A DNA stretch of 64,000 bases from Promerops cafer. Its lineage: Eukaryota; Chordata; Aves; Passeriformes; Nectariniidae. Where the stretch lies: assembly GCA_013398275.1 (NCBI GenBank), contig VZSE01009986.1, positions 703,043 through 767,042 of the forward strand, written 5' to 3'. Of the stretch, positions 9,671 to 23,900 are shown piece after piece (the stretch's first letter is position 1; the number at the start of each line of letters is the position of its first letter). The notes under the pieces were generated by a model. That model saw only the letters and a list, made by a program, of their open reading frames with translations. It ran no database searches and was not told the origin of the DNA. Both the position numbers and the translations under genes were made by a program.

Positions 9671-12600
9671 ATGTTTTCCTTTTCTCCTGTATGCTGACCC
9701 CCCTTCTCCAGCAACACTTTGCATATTGTGTGTCAGAGAAGCCTGACATTGTTAGAGATTAAAAGCATGTTTGGCAACAGCAGAGAGATAGGTGAGATGA
9801 CTTGAAAGTTGAGGAGATACTTAAATCTGTGATGTGACAGGGAATAATTAAAATGTTGCATCCCAGAGAGATTTGAATGTGACAGGGGAAAAGGTAACAG
9901 CAGATCCTGCTTCCCTATTTCCCTGGTTAGGAACAAATTAAGCAGGTTTACAGGACCAGTAGCTTTGGCAGCAAGGGCCTGATAGTTGTTAGTAAGTCAC
10001 ATCACTGAACTGAGGATGTAGAATTGGGTAAAACAAAAAGCCAGACAAGAACACTGTGTGGGGACCTATCTGTTCCAGCAGCTGAAAACTGCCAAGGAAG
10101 AAACCCCAGGAGAGTTAAGTGCAGTCATAATAAAAATACTTGGGAAAAGCAAGCTAATGAAAATGCTGACTGACCCCACTTCTCATCACAGAGGCTCTGT
10201 GCCCACTAAGGTGTATTAACACTCCAGCAAACTGCTTCCCAGAAGCAATCAACCAAGGGGATGTTCCTTCTCTTAAGAGATCCTGGAAGTCAGACAGGGG
10301 CAGCTGGGAGGAAAAATAAGCAAAGATCACTGCTTTGGCAGTATTTATTTTGTGAACTAGTCATAAGCTCCTCCACACTCAACAGCCTTTCACCATCTCC
10401 AGAACCAGTCAGACTCTTTACAAGGTCATTTTGCTTTTTAAATAATATTAACTTGAGTCAGCAGATAGCAAACTAGAGAGACTTTCATGAGACACATTTC
10501 TAGATAATCTATTTCAAATGATTTCTCTCTCCAAACTGAATTCCAGCTATCTTCACCTACTCTTCTTCCCTGTCACTCCCACATTTCACATTTTCAGTTT
10601 GTTATCTTCTGTGGTAGCTGTAACTTGGCAATTCCAGGCAGAGAGAAGGGCACTGGAATGTGTTGCTGACTTCAGCATATGCCCAGTACAATGTCTCCAG
10701 ACTCCAGCAACACTCCAGGCCGGCCTCCCTCCCAAGACTACTGCAAGCTGTTGCTTATCAGCTCGCCCAGGCTGTGGCAAGCAGATGGCCAGAGATAGCT
10801 GGCTGAGCAAGTTCTGGTGCTCACTAAGTGCTGAGCAGGCTGCTGTCCAGAGGGCAAGTCTGTGAGAGCCTCCCTGGGCTCTGCAAACACTCACTCCCCG
10901 GGGGCAGCCCTGCCTGTGCCGGGTGCTTCTCAGGTTCTTAGAAAATCCAAAACAGGCTGGAAATGAATGTGTCACAGCCACAACGGGGGATCATCTCTGC
11001 TGGGCTGATGAAGTGAAAACACAACACCTCTCCATACTCTGCCTTAGCAGTGTATGGAGCAGTGACCTGTTTTCTTGTTTTCAAGACAAGTAAAGGTTGT
11101 TGGATGAAGGTATTTATGAGCTCTTTACCTGCCCTTTTTTTCAGCAGTGCATGGCTGAAGTCAGGGCACAGACAGATAAATTACAAAGGGATCTTTATTA
11201 TAAAATTCAGAAAGCTGGAAAAAAATCCGGAAAATTGAGTCGAAGCTGATACACGATGTCTTCCAAGTCATTAACATCCTACGAATATTTCAGAAACACG
11301 CATAGGAGTAAAACCCTAATTTAGTTCAGACTTTGAGAGAATATCTTCAACAAAAGCACTAAACAGGAGGGAGTTTACTATAAAAGTGCAGACACAATAT
11401 ACAGAATAAAGTACATTTGACAGCACACAGAATTAAATTAAGGAAAACCAAAATCAAATCTGCTCCAACCATATGGACTAAGGCAGCATAACATAGCTCA
11501 GCACCAAATACATCAGAAAGCATTACGTGAAGTGAGCAGCAATTCCATAAATCCAACAGCCTCATTCCACTACCAGACTATAGCAGGATATTTGCTCCTG
11601 CATCCTCAGGGAAGTAACAGTTGATGCTCAGACTAAAAAGCACAATATTTAAATGTGTGGGTGTCTTACCTAGGGACAGCCACTCACACTTGCAAGGAAA
11701 GTTGTACAGGAAGTTCCTAGCACCACTGAGACCTTGGTGACCTTGAAAAAGTCACTTCTGCTCTGCATCATGTGCCCCTAAATTGTAAAACAAGAGTAAA
11801 TAATCTCTGTCTCAAACCAGGTCACAGTGGAGCCGTGCAGAGTCTGCAGTGTGGTTTAAAATCGCTGGGGATTTGACACATTAGAAATGTTATTAAAACA
11901 CCATGACAGTGTAGCAACGTTTCCATTAAACATCCCATCCTTCACAGAGGAAGTTTATGCTTTGGCTCAAGACAAGCAAAAAGAATTTCAGATGAGGCTT
12001 TTGTTGTAGGAGATATTCCTGCATCTGCAGCTGCATTCCCAGGGGACAGACAGTTAAACAGCCAGGGGTGATGAATATGCTCAGCTACCTCTGAGTGCCT
12101 GGGAACAGGGAGGTGAAAAGGCAGGAGAAACAGGTTGCATTCCATGGGGACTGAAATACCAGAATTGGGGTGCTCTGAGCCTCTAGAAAAGGAGACATGA
12201 ACTCTGTCTGGCACCCCAGTACCCCCTTGCTGCAGCACCTTGCACAGAAGCATTACTGGTGCAACAGAGAAGAGGAAATTGGGGTCACTGGACACCAGAG
12301 CTCCAAACCCCTCACTTCAGTGAGCTGATCTCCAGGCTCCTGGCCAGGCCAAGTAGAACACCATGAAAATTGGTTTTAAATGCTCCATCAAGAAGGCACA
12401 CGCTAACAATATTCAGCTGAAGCATTAAAAACACCTTCCACCTTCCAAATCTACCCCAACACCAGCATCTGCCCAGGAGAACTGCAGTTTGCAGCACCCC
12501 AAGAGCAGACAGAGTTTACACTGACAGGGCAGCAAGAACAACAGAGGTTGCTAATAACAAAGCAATGAGTATCTAACACAGCCCGAGGTGTATCACACAC

Positions 12601-15600
12601 AGTAACAGAAAATAACTGGAATTTATACCGGGTTTTGTTACCTTCAAAAGTCAGAATGAGAGGCTTGCAACTTCAAATTGGAAGTTTATTTTAGCCTCTG
12701 CTTTGCATTCAGGAGACAGGTAATTTTTCATCACACCACACAAAGTGCTGCTGAAAATATGTTGTGTTTTTCTGCAGTATAATTTTATTGCTGGCCTTCT
12801 GCCAAGAGTCTTTCTGGCAGCATCTCCACAGTTGGAAACTGTGTATCTGGGTCAGAAAAGACAAGCCGCTTTTCAGAACAGCTCAATACATTTGGCAGAG
12901 ATGCTGATATTGTAATTGAACTCTTTCAGCAACTCTCTTTATGATGTACCCAGACACCAAACAAAACAAGATCTGCAGTGTTGATTAATGTCAAAATAAC
13001 TGACAGAGAAATATCAAAATAGTTTTCCCTCATGTTAAAAGTATCAACAAACCGGGGGGAACAGATAAGAAATGCAGTTCATGAGGATTCAGAGAGGAGC
13101 ACAGGGCAGAGAAATCTGCAAAATATGACTGACCTGTGCCTCGTGCAGATATTCACTATTTAAAATCCCAGCTCCTTGTATGGAACTTCCTCCTTCCCCA
13201 CCACACAAAGAGAAATCCTGGCCACTCAGAGTCCCAGCAGCATTGTGGAGAGCAGTGCCCTGTAACACCAGGACACATATTTAACAAGCTCAGACTGCTT
13301 CCAACAGTATGCTCAGCATCCAGTTTCACCTGGAGACTCTGTATTCATAGGAGTTTTATTATTTTCCACGTAATGAATTTCCTGGCAAAGTTGCATCTGG
13401 GATAACCTTCAGAAGGCTGGAATTTTCCATCCAAATGAATAATTACATAGCAACACTATAGTTAGAAGCTGAAAAGGTACTTCCTCTGGCAAACTCTTAC
13501 ACTTCATACAACAAATACTGGAGTCTGGGATTACTCCTGCCTGTTCACTTCTCATAATATTTCAATCAAAGGCTCCTGTGCTTGGAGATCTCTTGGGAGC
13601 AGCCCCTGCCAGGCAGTCCCCATACCCAGCTTTAAGTGCCAAAGACAGGGTAGGCACAAACTTGATAACCAGATCTGGAACCACAGCACATGTAACCATC
13701 AGAACAGAGAAATCAAAGTCACCTTCCAGGGTCCAGAGCTCTGACAACGCTCACAGTGCAGGGAGCACAGCTGCCCACTTGTCAGCATGCAGGAAGCTGC
13801 TGCAGAGCTCCTGGAGAGAATCCATCTGTGCCAAGGCAGGACCCTCGGGTCAGAGATGCAGCTGAAAACCAGTGAACACATGGATTCCCCTCCACTGTGG
13901 AGTAAGGAATGAAAAAGGAGCCAAAAGAAATCACACTGGTACAGTAATTAAAGAAGTTGAAGAATCAAAGGCAAGCAATTGCTTAATCTAAATTAATGCA
14001 TTAAGGTAGAGGAAACAGGGATGTGCAGAGTGTGGCTCATTTTTAGCTCCTGGAAAGAAGGTGAAAAGATGGTCTATGGGGAAATCATTACCAGCCTAAC
14101 AGGAAGGTTAAAAAAGGAACAACAGAGGCACTGTGTGAGCACATATGTGATCATTTGAGGAAAAAAATGCTCTATTTTAGATAGAATCACACCATCCAGT
14201 CTCAGAAAGAACTAGACATTAGTAGAAATAACTGCAGCTATTGAATTGTAATGTATAAGAAAGATAACAGTTTTGGAAAGAATATAAATCCTCCTGGGGT
14301 TGAACCTACTCCAGACTCCTGAGGACAGGAAGGTATTCACCACACTCACCAGGTGGTCTTCAGAGCAGCACACCAGCTGCAGACCTTGAGGTATTTTTTA
14401 CATCAATTTTTTACATCTCCCTCTAGATTTTTATCTGGCTTCACATTCCCTGAAGCCTGCACAACCCCCAGCAGAGCCAGGGCTACAGAGGGTCTCTAAT
14501 TAAATAATTTTGAAATTGCCTTCACCTCCTGGTATGGGAGTCAAGATGCAAGACTGACTAGAGACAGACCAAGTGCAAAAAGTTTTAAAAACTGGCTGCT
14601 GACACTTAAATAACAAATTGACACATGAACAGTCTAATGTTTTTCCTGTTCAAACAGTAAGAAATATGCAAAACTGAATTGCCTGTAAAACTGAGCTCTG
14701 CAGAAGACAAATATCTTAAAGGGTGTATTTCTTGGCAGGTGTCTTAAATAAAAAGTCACAGATTAGATAGTACATAAATAATGAATAGCAAAATATTCAT
14801 TTGAGACAAGGCAGAAACCACCAATGGATTCTCAATGTCTGTGAAACACTGAACTGATTTGTGACTTGAGACACCATAATGTTGCATTCCTGCTTTCCCG
14901 GCTAAACTGGTCAAAGGAAACATGAAGGTACTCTGCAGTCATGATGTGACATCCACACTCAAAATAATCTGAAATTCTTAATACAGACTGCATTCATTTA
15001 CAGTTGAAAAATTCACTCAATTAATAACAGGATTACATTACACTGAAATGACACTCACCATCTGCAATGTCATTTTCCCAGATTCAGAGCTGGTTTAAGC
15101 AAAATTCTGGATCTATGCCTGAAATGACATCACATTCTCCAAAAGAAAATCACAGTTCTACCTCCTCCACCCAGTTTGTGCCATGCTGGGTCCTCACCAC
15201 ACCAGCCCTGTCCTGCATCACACCCCAGCACTAAAGCCTTGCACATCTCTAAACTCCCAGACACTCCCCACATCCCTGGATTTGTGAGCACTGCCTTTAC
15301 CTGCAAGGCTTTCATTGGCCCAGAAACCACAGGAAGCAGCCACAATGTTGAGGAGATTCAGAACAGGGACATTCCTTCCCCAGCACCCTTCAGCTTCACC
15401 GAAATAGCTGCAGTGGCCCAGTTTCTTTGCTGCTGTGATTCATATCCCATAGAACATGGGATTCTGCAGGTGGACCCGAGCTGCAGCCCAGGACTCAGCC
15501 AGGCCGGCGGAACTGCCGCCAAGGAGGCAAAGGCACACACATGGGAAAGGCTGGAAAGCATGGCATTCCCTCTGTGTTGGCAATAAATAAAGTACAGTTC

Positions 15601-16154
15601 CAACAAAAAGGAGGAGGCTGGAGCCCAAACTGTCCTACAGTAACACTGGATCTGCTTATATTGGTGGTTTGTGCTTCTCATCAGTTCCATGAGGCAACAG
15701 CCAAACACTTTGGCTCTGCTGTCTGTCCCCTGCTCTGCAGCCCAGGCTAATGCATATCCTGGGAATTAGTAAGAGGAAAGAGAAAAGCAACATGGATTCT
15801 AAAGCTCTGGTTGTAAACAGAGCAGATTTAGTAATTCTTACAAATAACACAATGCAAATATGTGTTTGAGAGTTGTGTTTTCCCAGTGTTTACATGAAGC
15901 GTCAAAGCATTAAGAAGTTTTTAAGAATAAATGCTCTCCTTCTGACTAAAATTTCAGCAACCCTCAGTGCTACAGTTTAAGGAAGTTTCTCCCAAGAATT
16001 TCTTCCCTGATGTCAATTATACAGACCCTGTGTTTTTGGTGTTGCAAACGCCCCTGGTTACTGTGCCTGGCTGCCTTTCAGCCAGTTTAAACATTCATGA
16101 CTCTCTCCTGAAATGCATTCTCTAGTATGTCAGTCTTGCTGCCTCAGTGACTTC

Positions 16155-16170
16155 TTTTTTTTTTTTTTTT
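16155..16170. repeat. T16 homopolymer
   Basis: Sixteen T residues in a row, followed by AATTAAAG. No retroposon body is recognisable on either side, so this is a simple repeat. Confidence 0.85.
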
Positions 16171-18562
16171 AATTAAAGAGAGAAGATTTAAAAGGTTTTG
16201 GAATGGCAGATCACTAGACTCTGTGAGTATTGTGTAAAAAGCTCTTGTGCTCCCAGCCAGTGCACATCCTCCATCAGACTATTCCCATGTTTTAGTTCCA
16301 CTCTGACTCCTGAACAAGTTCAGGTTAATTTTTTACTTCGTGACTAATTGGCTGTTTTGTCAAAGAACATATTGTCAAAGTTTCTGGGTTACTAAAAGCT
16401 TAAGGTTTTAAGTGTTTTCTCTTGCCATCTCTTTCCCATCCAACCATGTTATTTTACGTTCGATTCAATGTCACATCATGCAATGCCACAGAAAGGTCTG
16501 AAACAGAATTTGTAACTAAAATCTTGGGCTGTTTAGGGAACAAAATTGGCTCTTTTGAAACCCTTCAGAATGCAGCACCAGCACCCGTCAACAGAGAGCA
16601 CTGGGGTTTGTCTCTGGGGAAGGGTACCCTGGCTACCATCCATTTTCAGCCTCAGAACACAATTATTTATTTCAAATCATTATAACCCTACCAAAAGATT
16701 TGACTTTTGTTACTTAGGCATGAACACTAGCAACAATATCCATCAAAGTAAAACACCACAGCAGCCAGAGAGGGCAGAGAAAAAACTGTCATTTGTGACC
16801 CAAGTCCACCATTTGCCTTGGACAAGATCTTGTAGTAGAAAGTCCCAGCTTGACTAAGAGAAAGAAAAAGAGCCACAATCATATTTAGAGATGTACAGAA
16901 TTAGTAAATAAAAAACAAAAGTCCTATTTCCCTGGAAAACCATGTGTCTAAAAATATTTTAGATGGGCTCAGTCCAGGATCCTCTTGCCTCAGCAGATCT
17001 CCACTGCACGCATGTGCTGTCAGATCTGCCAACTTCACTTGCAAAACTCATCTATTATTCCTCTCTCTAGTTTGCATGACACAGTACAGCCATGGAAATG
17101 GAGAAAAGGATGACTTTAGCAGGGACCGTCACTGGTAGAAATGCTCAGTTTGTAGACCACAAGCTAGGTTACAAAATTAATTTCTCAGCCTAAGTTCTAT
17201 CTATTAGTCTTATCCTTAGGAACATCCTGAGATGAGTAATGAATTCCACAGCCTTTTTTGTTTGCTTATTTTTAATAGGTCATTGAAACTTAAAAAAAAA
17301 AAGTTAAATTAGGTGTAATACTGTATTCTCCAGTATCTTTAGAGAACAGAACTGTGCTAAGTAATTGATCTCCAACTTGAGAAGCTACAGTTAATCTTTT
17401 TTTATCTTTTGAATTTCAAATACAATCTGGGGGGAGAAAAAGGAGCTCCCAGGATAAATGCACCAGTTCCAGGTGGATGGTGTTTTTAAACCACAGACAC
17501 ATCTTTGCTGGTTTGGCCTCTTTCTTTACATTTCCTACAGGGCTATGAATTAGTTTAATTTCTCTTTATAGATAGTGATGTCATCTCCATTGTGCCACTC
17601 ACAAGAGCACCAAAGACACTTCCAGCTCTTCGTTTGCTAAAGAAACTTCCTCAGCCTTTGCATTCTCCACCAGACATCACACCCCCCACCAGCATCAAGC
17701 AACAAATCTCTGAACAGCAAAACAGGATCAGCATCCTGGGAGGCACCACACTTGCCAGGAGCCCCAGGAAGCCCCTTGGGCAGGTTAGTAACGCCCCAGC
17801 CAGGCTGGCACACACACAGGAGTGTGGCACAGCTGCTGCAGCTCCTGGAGCAGAGGCAAACCTCACCTTCTCCGGGAGGAGCAAAGAGCCTGGCCAGTCA
17901 ATACCAGCATTCCAAGTGCTCTCAGCGCTGCAGGGACATCAGCTCCCAACAACAGAACTCTCTCACCCCAAAGCTCCTTTCATACACTAGAGTTGCTAAA
18001 AGTAACCCATGGAATTACTGTCCAGGGAAAGGCTACAGAAATACAATCAAAGTTAGTTTATTTTGGGCCATTAGCTGCAATTTGTGTCTGGCCGCTTCAG
18101 TTCCCCCAGTAACAGGATACCTGTGTGCCTAATTGCAACACTGATGGGGTTTATTTTATTTCTCAAAAGGAGTTGCACTTGGGAAGCCTCAACCTGTCAG
18201 GGTAGGAGAGCACACGGTTCTGGAGGCAGAGGCAGGATCAAAACCAGGATTAGAAACCAGCTCCCACAGACTGAGGGTGTTCTCCTCAGGTTGGCAGTGA
18301 GATTGAAACCCTTTCATCCCTCAGTCCAGATTACAGTGTATATGTTTTTATTGCCTGCTTAGCCACTTGTGGAAATCTGTGTCCATGTCAACACCATCAT
18401 TACACTGAACTCTGCTCTTGTCAGCACAAAAAACCTGCCTGGTTTTCAGTTCAAAACTATACTTTTAGTGATATAAGAATATCAGATTATAATGCCATTA
18501 ATCTATCTTATTCCACAGTTAAACAAAATTCATCTCTATAACCTGACACTTCTGTGTTAGTG

Positions 18563-18593
18563 AAAAAAAATCCTTTTTTTTTTTTTAAAAAAA
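18563..18593. repeat. A8 / T13 / A7 homopolymer cluster
   Basis: The block consists of A8, then TCC, T13 and A7, and could fold on itself because the T-run faces A-runs on both sides. It is probably a simple-sequence expansion and is prone to sequencing length error. Confidence 0.8.
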
Positions 18594-19400
18594 GTACATA
18601 AATACTTTATGCACTGAAAGAGCACTTGGTTCTGCTGGTTTATGAGTTCTTCACTTTGCACAGCTCCTCTGTTGTGGAAACAAAGGTCCTTGTATTGGGC
18701 TTTCTCAGTGATATTTGCAAACTCCTACACTTGCTGTAACAGGGTGTTCAGAAACAGTTCTTACTGGCCTGGGAAAGTTAGGTCATTTTTTATTAATTGC
18801 AGAAATACATGGAAGAAAACAATAACAAGGTAAAAGAACATTCTTGCAAAGGCTTGTTGCTTGTTTTGACAGAAACAAAAAGTAATTAAACCTAGCTAAC
18901 ACCTTTTCACTGAGCATTTTGCTCTAAAGCATTTATAATTCACACACTGCAGGACTAGGAACAGAACAGCAGAACCACCAGTGCAACACTGTCAACACAA
19001 GGAAAGGCTGTCCCTGAAATTCAGTGGACAAATATTACCAGGCAATTTGATGCTTTACCAACACAAAGTCCAGAAGTTAAATTTAGAAGCATGATTTCTG
19101 CAGACACTCAGATGTTTCTGTTCTAAATTTTCTAGAAATTGCAAATTAGAACTTGGCAGACTTTAAAGTAACCAAGCACGTGTCTTGTGCAATCCAAATC
19201 ATGGTCTGTCCTATTACTCTGCAAAACTGTTAGGAAAAAAACATCATGCCTTTCAGCACATGGTTTCAGACAAATGACAGAGACATTCCATTTATCTCTG
19301 TGCTAAGAACGAAACTTAAGTACTGCTTTTCCTCTTGGAATATTGTTATATTTATTTATTGTTAAAGTTACATGGGAGAATATACTGCATTTCTAGACTG

Positions 19401-19428
19401 ATCTCATTGCTAAATACTGCAATGAGAT
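19401..19428. repeat. Perfect 10-bp inverted repeat with 8-nt loop
   Basis: ATCTCATTGC at 19401-19410 is exactly complementary to GCAATGAGAT at 19419-19428, with an 8-nt loop between. It lies in STRBP intron 1. The function is unknown. Confidence 0.8.
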
Positions 19429-20921
19429 ATCAAAGCATGCAGGTGTCACCAAGGTGCTTTGTGGAACTGGCAAACCCTGCAAAGTTTCTGCAGCCACTCA
19501 AGAGATAAAGTGTGTTTCTCAACACCACGAAGAGTAAATTGAACGAAACAGCTCAGAGGTAACAAACCAAAGAAATCTTGGAAATTACTTCTCTGTCTCC
19601 TAGTAACCAGACAATACTGCCCACCCTCCACTTGCTAACCTGAGGGAGATGGCAACCTCCATGCTGGACTTTACAAGTGACTGAGAAAACATTACTCAGT
19701 CTTTTTTATTTTGATTGCAGTTATCAAGTTTCAATGTACTTTTATTAGCAAGAAACCCAAAATCAGACCTTAGATACACAAGAATTTCACAACCACTTCT
19801 CTAATTGCTGTGATAGGTGTAAATGTTGTGCTGTTTGCATGGGGAAGAGACCCCACTGCCCAAAAATTCAAGTGACTTGCCCAGGGCCACAGTAACTCAG
19901 TGGCAGCACTTGGAACAGTGTAAGTTTCTCAGTTACTATGAGCACCAAGCATGGAGCATCCTCTTCCCCTTTCTAGCTTTCCACCTCCTTAGGCTTCATT
20001 AGTTTAATTTGAACAGACACTGCATTCCTGGCTGCTTTTGTTATTCAATCTCTCTTGCAGGATCACGGGTTCCTCACAGGTCAGCTTGGCAAACTGTCCC
20101 AGGAAATGCTTGACAACAATTACCTGTCCATTCATGAGAGTCAAATGAGCAATTCAATATCTGAATATGGTATGATTAAACTCAGGGACCTAATTCACAA
20201 TGTGTCCTACTTTCAGGCAACAAATTTTTTGAGCACTGTGCTCTTTTGAAAGTCAAACTGAGGACGACTCAGGAACCCTGTGTCTTTTTCAAGAGGCCAA
20301 TGGAGCCCCTCTTTTGTCAGGTAGCAGGACACACACAGTCTGTTCTCAGGTAGAACAGGAGCCAAAAAACAAGAACACTTCGGAACACTGTCGAGGGACC
20401 TGAGCCATTGTGCAAGTTAAGGGGAAGCTTTGCAGGAGCTCCTCAGCATCCAGCACTCTGCACACCACATTCTAGCACATCGTTGGCTTTGAAGAAAAAA
20501 ACCAAAGGCTGTCTTTGCCACTTGGTTTTTCTAAAGCTCCAGCTGACATACCCTCCCTGTGGAGGATAAGGGAGTTCCTTCTCTCTCTTAAAAAAACAAC
20601 AAAATAATCAACCAGTCACCAATCAACCCAGCTTTCACGTTAGATACTGAGTGACCATCTAAAACACCCAAAATCAGATGTAAAGGATGGAGAGGGTGTG
20701 AGAGCAGCTCTCTTACAAATCAGAAGAACCATTGGGAACTCCCAGATGTCCAGGAGTGCATGTGTCATGGCTTCCCCTGCCTGCATCCAAACCACACCCC
20801 TCAAACAAGATCCCTTCAGGCTGCTCCACACCCAGCTCCAGCCATCCAAAAGCAGTTTATAACTCCTGTGAGTTCATTCAGGATGGCTACTTTGATCTTT
20901 TCACAATATATTTCAAACTTT

Positions 20922-20974
20922 GTTAGAATATTGTCAGCTGGAAAGGACCTACATCGATCACCTAGTCCAACTGT
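20922..20974 (-). mobile_element. Short CR1-like retrotransposon 3' fragment
   Basis: The stretch reads GTTAGAATATTGTCAGCTGG, followed by AAAGGACCT and GATCACCTAGTCCAAC. The pattern 'GGAA-GGACCT...GATCA-CTAGTCCAAC' is typical of the terminal part of avian CR1-type LINE copies in antisense, so the element would lie on the minus strand. Only about 50 bp remain, with no ORF2 and no terminal octamer repeats. The family assignment is from memory of the consensus pattern. Confidence 0.55.
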
Positions 20975-23900
20975 AACAAGGAGCACAAATAATGAAAGCA
21001 GAGCAAGGGAAAGAAAGAGAGGGGAAGTACAGTAAATCCTGAACTCCTCAGCTCTCTGCCAAAATTCAGTCTTCTATAGACTGTGCATGAGTCTTGCTAC
21101 TGTGCTGTGTGATGAGGGCAAAGAGAACTCATTGAGACAAGGTGCACCTGCTAAAACTGGCACTAAAACCAGGCAGCTACTGCAAATCAGTGGTGCCCAG
21201 CACCAACAGAAAGCAAGTCTTTGTTCTTCTGGCACAAGAGGACTCCTTTACTGCGAGTACCACATACAGATCAAACATTTATAAGCAACAGAAAAGAAGC
21301 TAGCCAAGGGATTTGTATTAAAATAAAGATTGCAGATCACAGTGTGAAAGAACCAGGGAACGTACCAGCTAGTCCCATGCCCAGCCAAGCTCTCCCCGAG
21401 CAGTCTTTCCTCTGAAGGAGAACTGCAAGGAGACAGCCTGAGCCAACAGTTTCTACAGCAACTGCAGAAGCACTAGTTCAATGATATTCAAACCCTGCAG
21501 TAACTGCAGAAGCATCAGTAAATGGATACTCCAGAAGAAACATCTGACAGTTTCTCCTGGACTCCCTCTGCCTCCCTGGGCAATCCATTGATCCCAATCA
21601 GCTCAGTTCAACTCTGGAGTTGCCCATTTCTCTGCAAATGCTTCTGCATCCTCTTTACCCTTAATATTCTTTCAGCACGCTTGCTCCCCTTCCAAACTTC
21701 ATGGAACAGCCACCAGAGAAAGTTTTGTAGACACAGTGCTGGAAGGATGAGTGTCCTCATGTGTGGTACTGCTGCAACTCCTCACGGAGGGTGGAATGCT
21801 GTTATGACAGCAGCACTGGGCTGCTGCTGCACCACTAAAAGCACACTTGGAACCATCTCAAGGGGAACCAAAACAGAGGCCAGTTACCACCCAACTGCAC
21901 AGAAAGAGCAGATCCATTTGTAATGTGGCTATTTCAACACTAATGTAGAAGCCATATTAAGGAACACAAAATATTCCAGCTATACACTTGGTAAGTTCTC
22001 ACCTAGGAATTGTCATTTACTGAAGGATGTTTAGGGCAGGACATCTCTTATTCCCCTTTTAAGAATCTGCTGTAATAAATCACAGCACCTCAACAGTCAC
22101 AGCTTCATCAGTTCCATACTGCAGAGTTTTTCCATAAGTCTGCAGTGTTACTTTGCATCACACTGAAACTTGGCATGAAGCTCAGGCTCCTGACCCACAG
22201 CAAAAAGTAAACAAAATTGCTCGTTTGTTTTTAAAAGGGTCAGGAGGTTTCCAGTTTCAGGCTCCTCAGTGTTCGGGGTGGAAGGGAACAGTATCTACAG
22301 TCACAACTCAGGGACATTCAGTATTCAACCCCTCTGCAGAAAATGGGCTTGATCAGAGACCTGTCAAAGATGCACTTTGTAAGCTGCTCTCTTTTATTAG
22401 TTTATAAGACCACATCAACAAAAGCAGGTTTTTGGTCAAGAGATCACTACTTACATAGTACTGACTCCCAACTACCTGCTTTAAAACATATCCTTTATCT
22501 CCTGAGCTAACAAAAGGAAAGCTACTGAATTCCTCCAAAAGACAAAGCAGACCATAGGAATATATTCCGTGTGAGAGACAATCTCATTCCCACACTAATG
22601 GCAGGAGAAAAAAACATGAAAGCAAAAATATTTTGGTTTTATCTTCATGCCTTTTATCATGAGTTATCCAAACAGCATCATCACTATTGTGACTGTGACA
22701 GTTGTTAGTTCTAAAATATGAAGAACTATGAAATCTAAAGTGGAAAAGCATTTTATAAGTTGCTAAAGCATAAGCATGCAAAGATGACTTCTGGATCAAA
22801 TATATTCCATAGCAGGCCAGTTTGAAGGAATAAAGACTGCTGTTCCAGACAACCATCTTCTAACACAAATTAAAATCTAAAAGGTTATTTATCTAGCAAC
22901 TATGAACGGTATCAGGTTCCACAAAATTTGCTAAGACTGAAAATTCAACCAAATTTTTTAAATTGTCAAAAACCCCCCAGTTGCAGGAAGTTCTTATGTG
23001 CCTCCAAGGTGGGAGTCATGATTCTTTTCTCTTACACAAATTTAGACAACTGTGTTCTCTCTTCAGCCTTCTGGCCATCTGTAGAGATGAGGAGGTGTGT
23101 ACAGATGTGGGCTCAGAGCAGAACAAGCTACTTCTCTGAGCTCATATTTTTGGCAGTCACCAATTTCACCCTCACCCACCAGAAGCATAGAAGTTATCAG
23201 TTTTGTCTCCCCACCCTTTCCCCGGTATTTGCCTTTCTTCCTGGCTTTTCTAGAACACTTGTCACCATATTTACCAGAGTACATTTATTACTGGTTTTAA
23301 AATAACAGTTTTTGTGAGACAGGAAAACATTTCAGACCTTTATAGGGGGAACTTCAGGCAAGGAGAAATGAAATTGTGTGGTAAGTCAGCGGCAGAATCT
23401 GAAAAGGGGCCAAATGCTGCCCTATCAATACTTGCAGGTTAATTGCCAGACATTCTTCACTGGAACACAGTGTTGCTCAGTGCCTGCTGTTGAAGAGTTT
23501 TCCCCATTTCCAGTTTTGGAAGCAGTGCTCCCAGTTCTCCTACGCCCCATCCCCACTTACCACACACTGCAGTTCAGCCCCGGTGATGCTCTTTAAGGTC
23601 ACCCAAATGGCACAGCTGAGCACTTTAAAGGAACAGATTAAGTCTCTGCATGATTGAAGACTTGGACAGCATGACTGGGTAACCAAAGAAGCCCTAATCT
23701 ATTTGCCAAGTCCAATTACCTAGCTGTTGAATCAAGAGATCATGAAGCATTAGGACATGGAATAACTCCTCACCAAACAGTTTTAGCTTTCTGAAAAGAT
23801 GACAATCACTGAGAGCCTATGACATGGAAAAGGCATCCTTCAAAGCAGAGGTGGGGAGAAATCAGTTCTTGGACATTTACATTTTCCCCTTATGTTCTGT

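Noticed and set aside
14180..14205. Possible CR1 end because of 'ATAGAATCACACC'
   Set aside because: Only a few bases agree with a CR1 terminus and the adjoining sequence does not continue the pattern.
17592..17990. 132-codon Pro/Ala-rich ORF in STRBP intron 1
   Set aside because: Low complexity, overlapping ORFs in other frames, no splice-site pairing and no recognised family.
21463..21520. Two copies of roughly G(C/T)AACTGCAGAAGCA as a tandem repeat
   Set aside because: The shared part is only about 16 bases with unrelated spacer, within chance for a sequence of this length.
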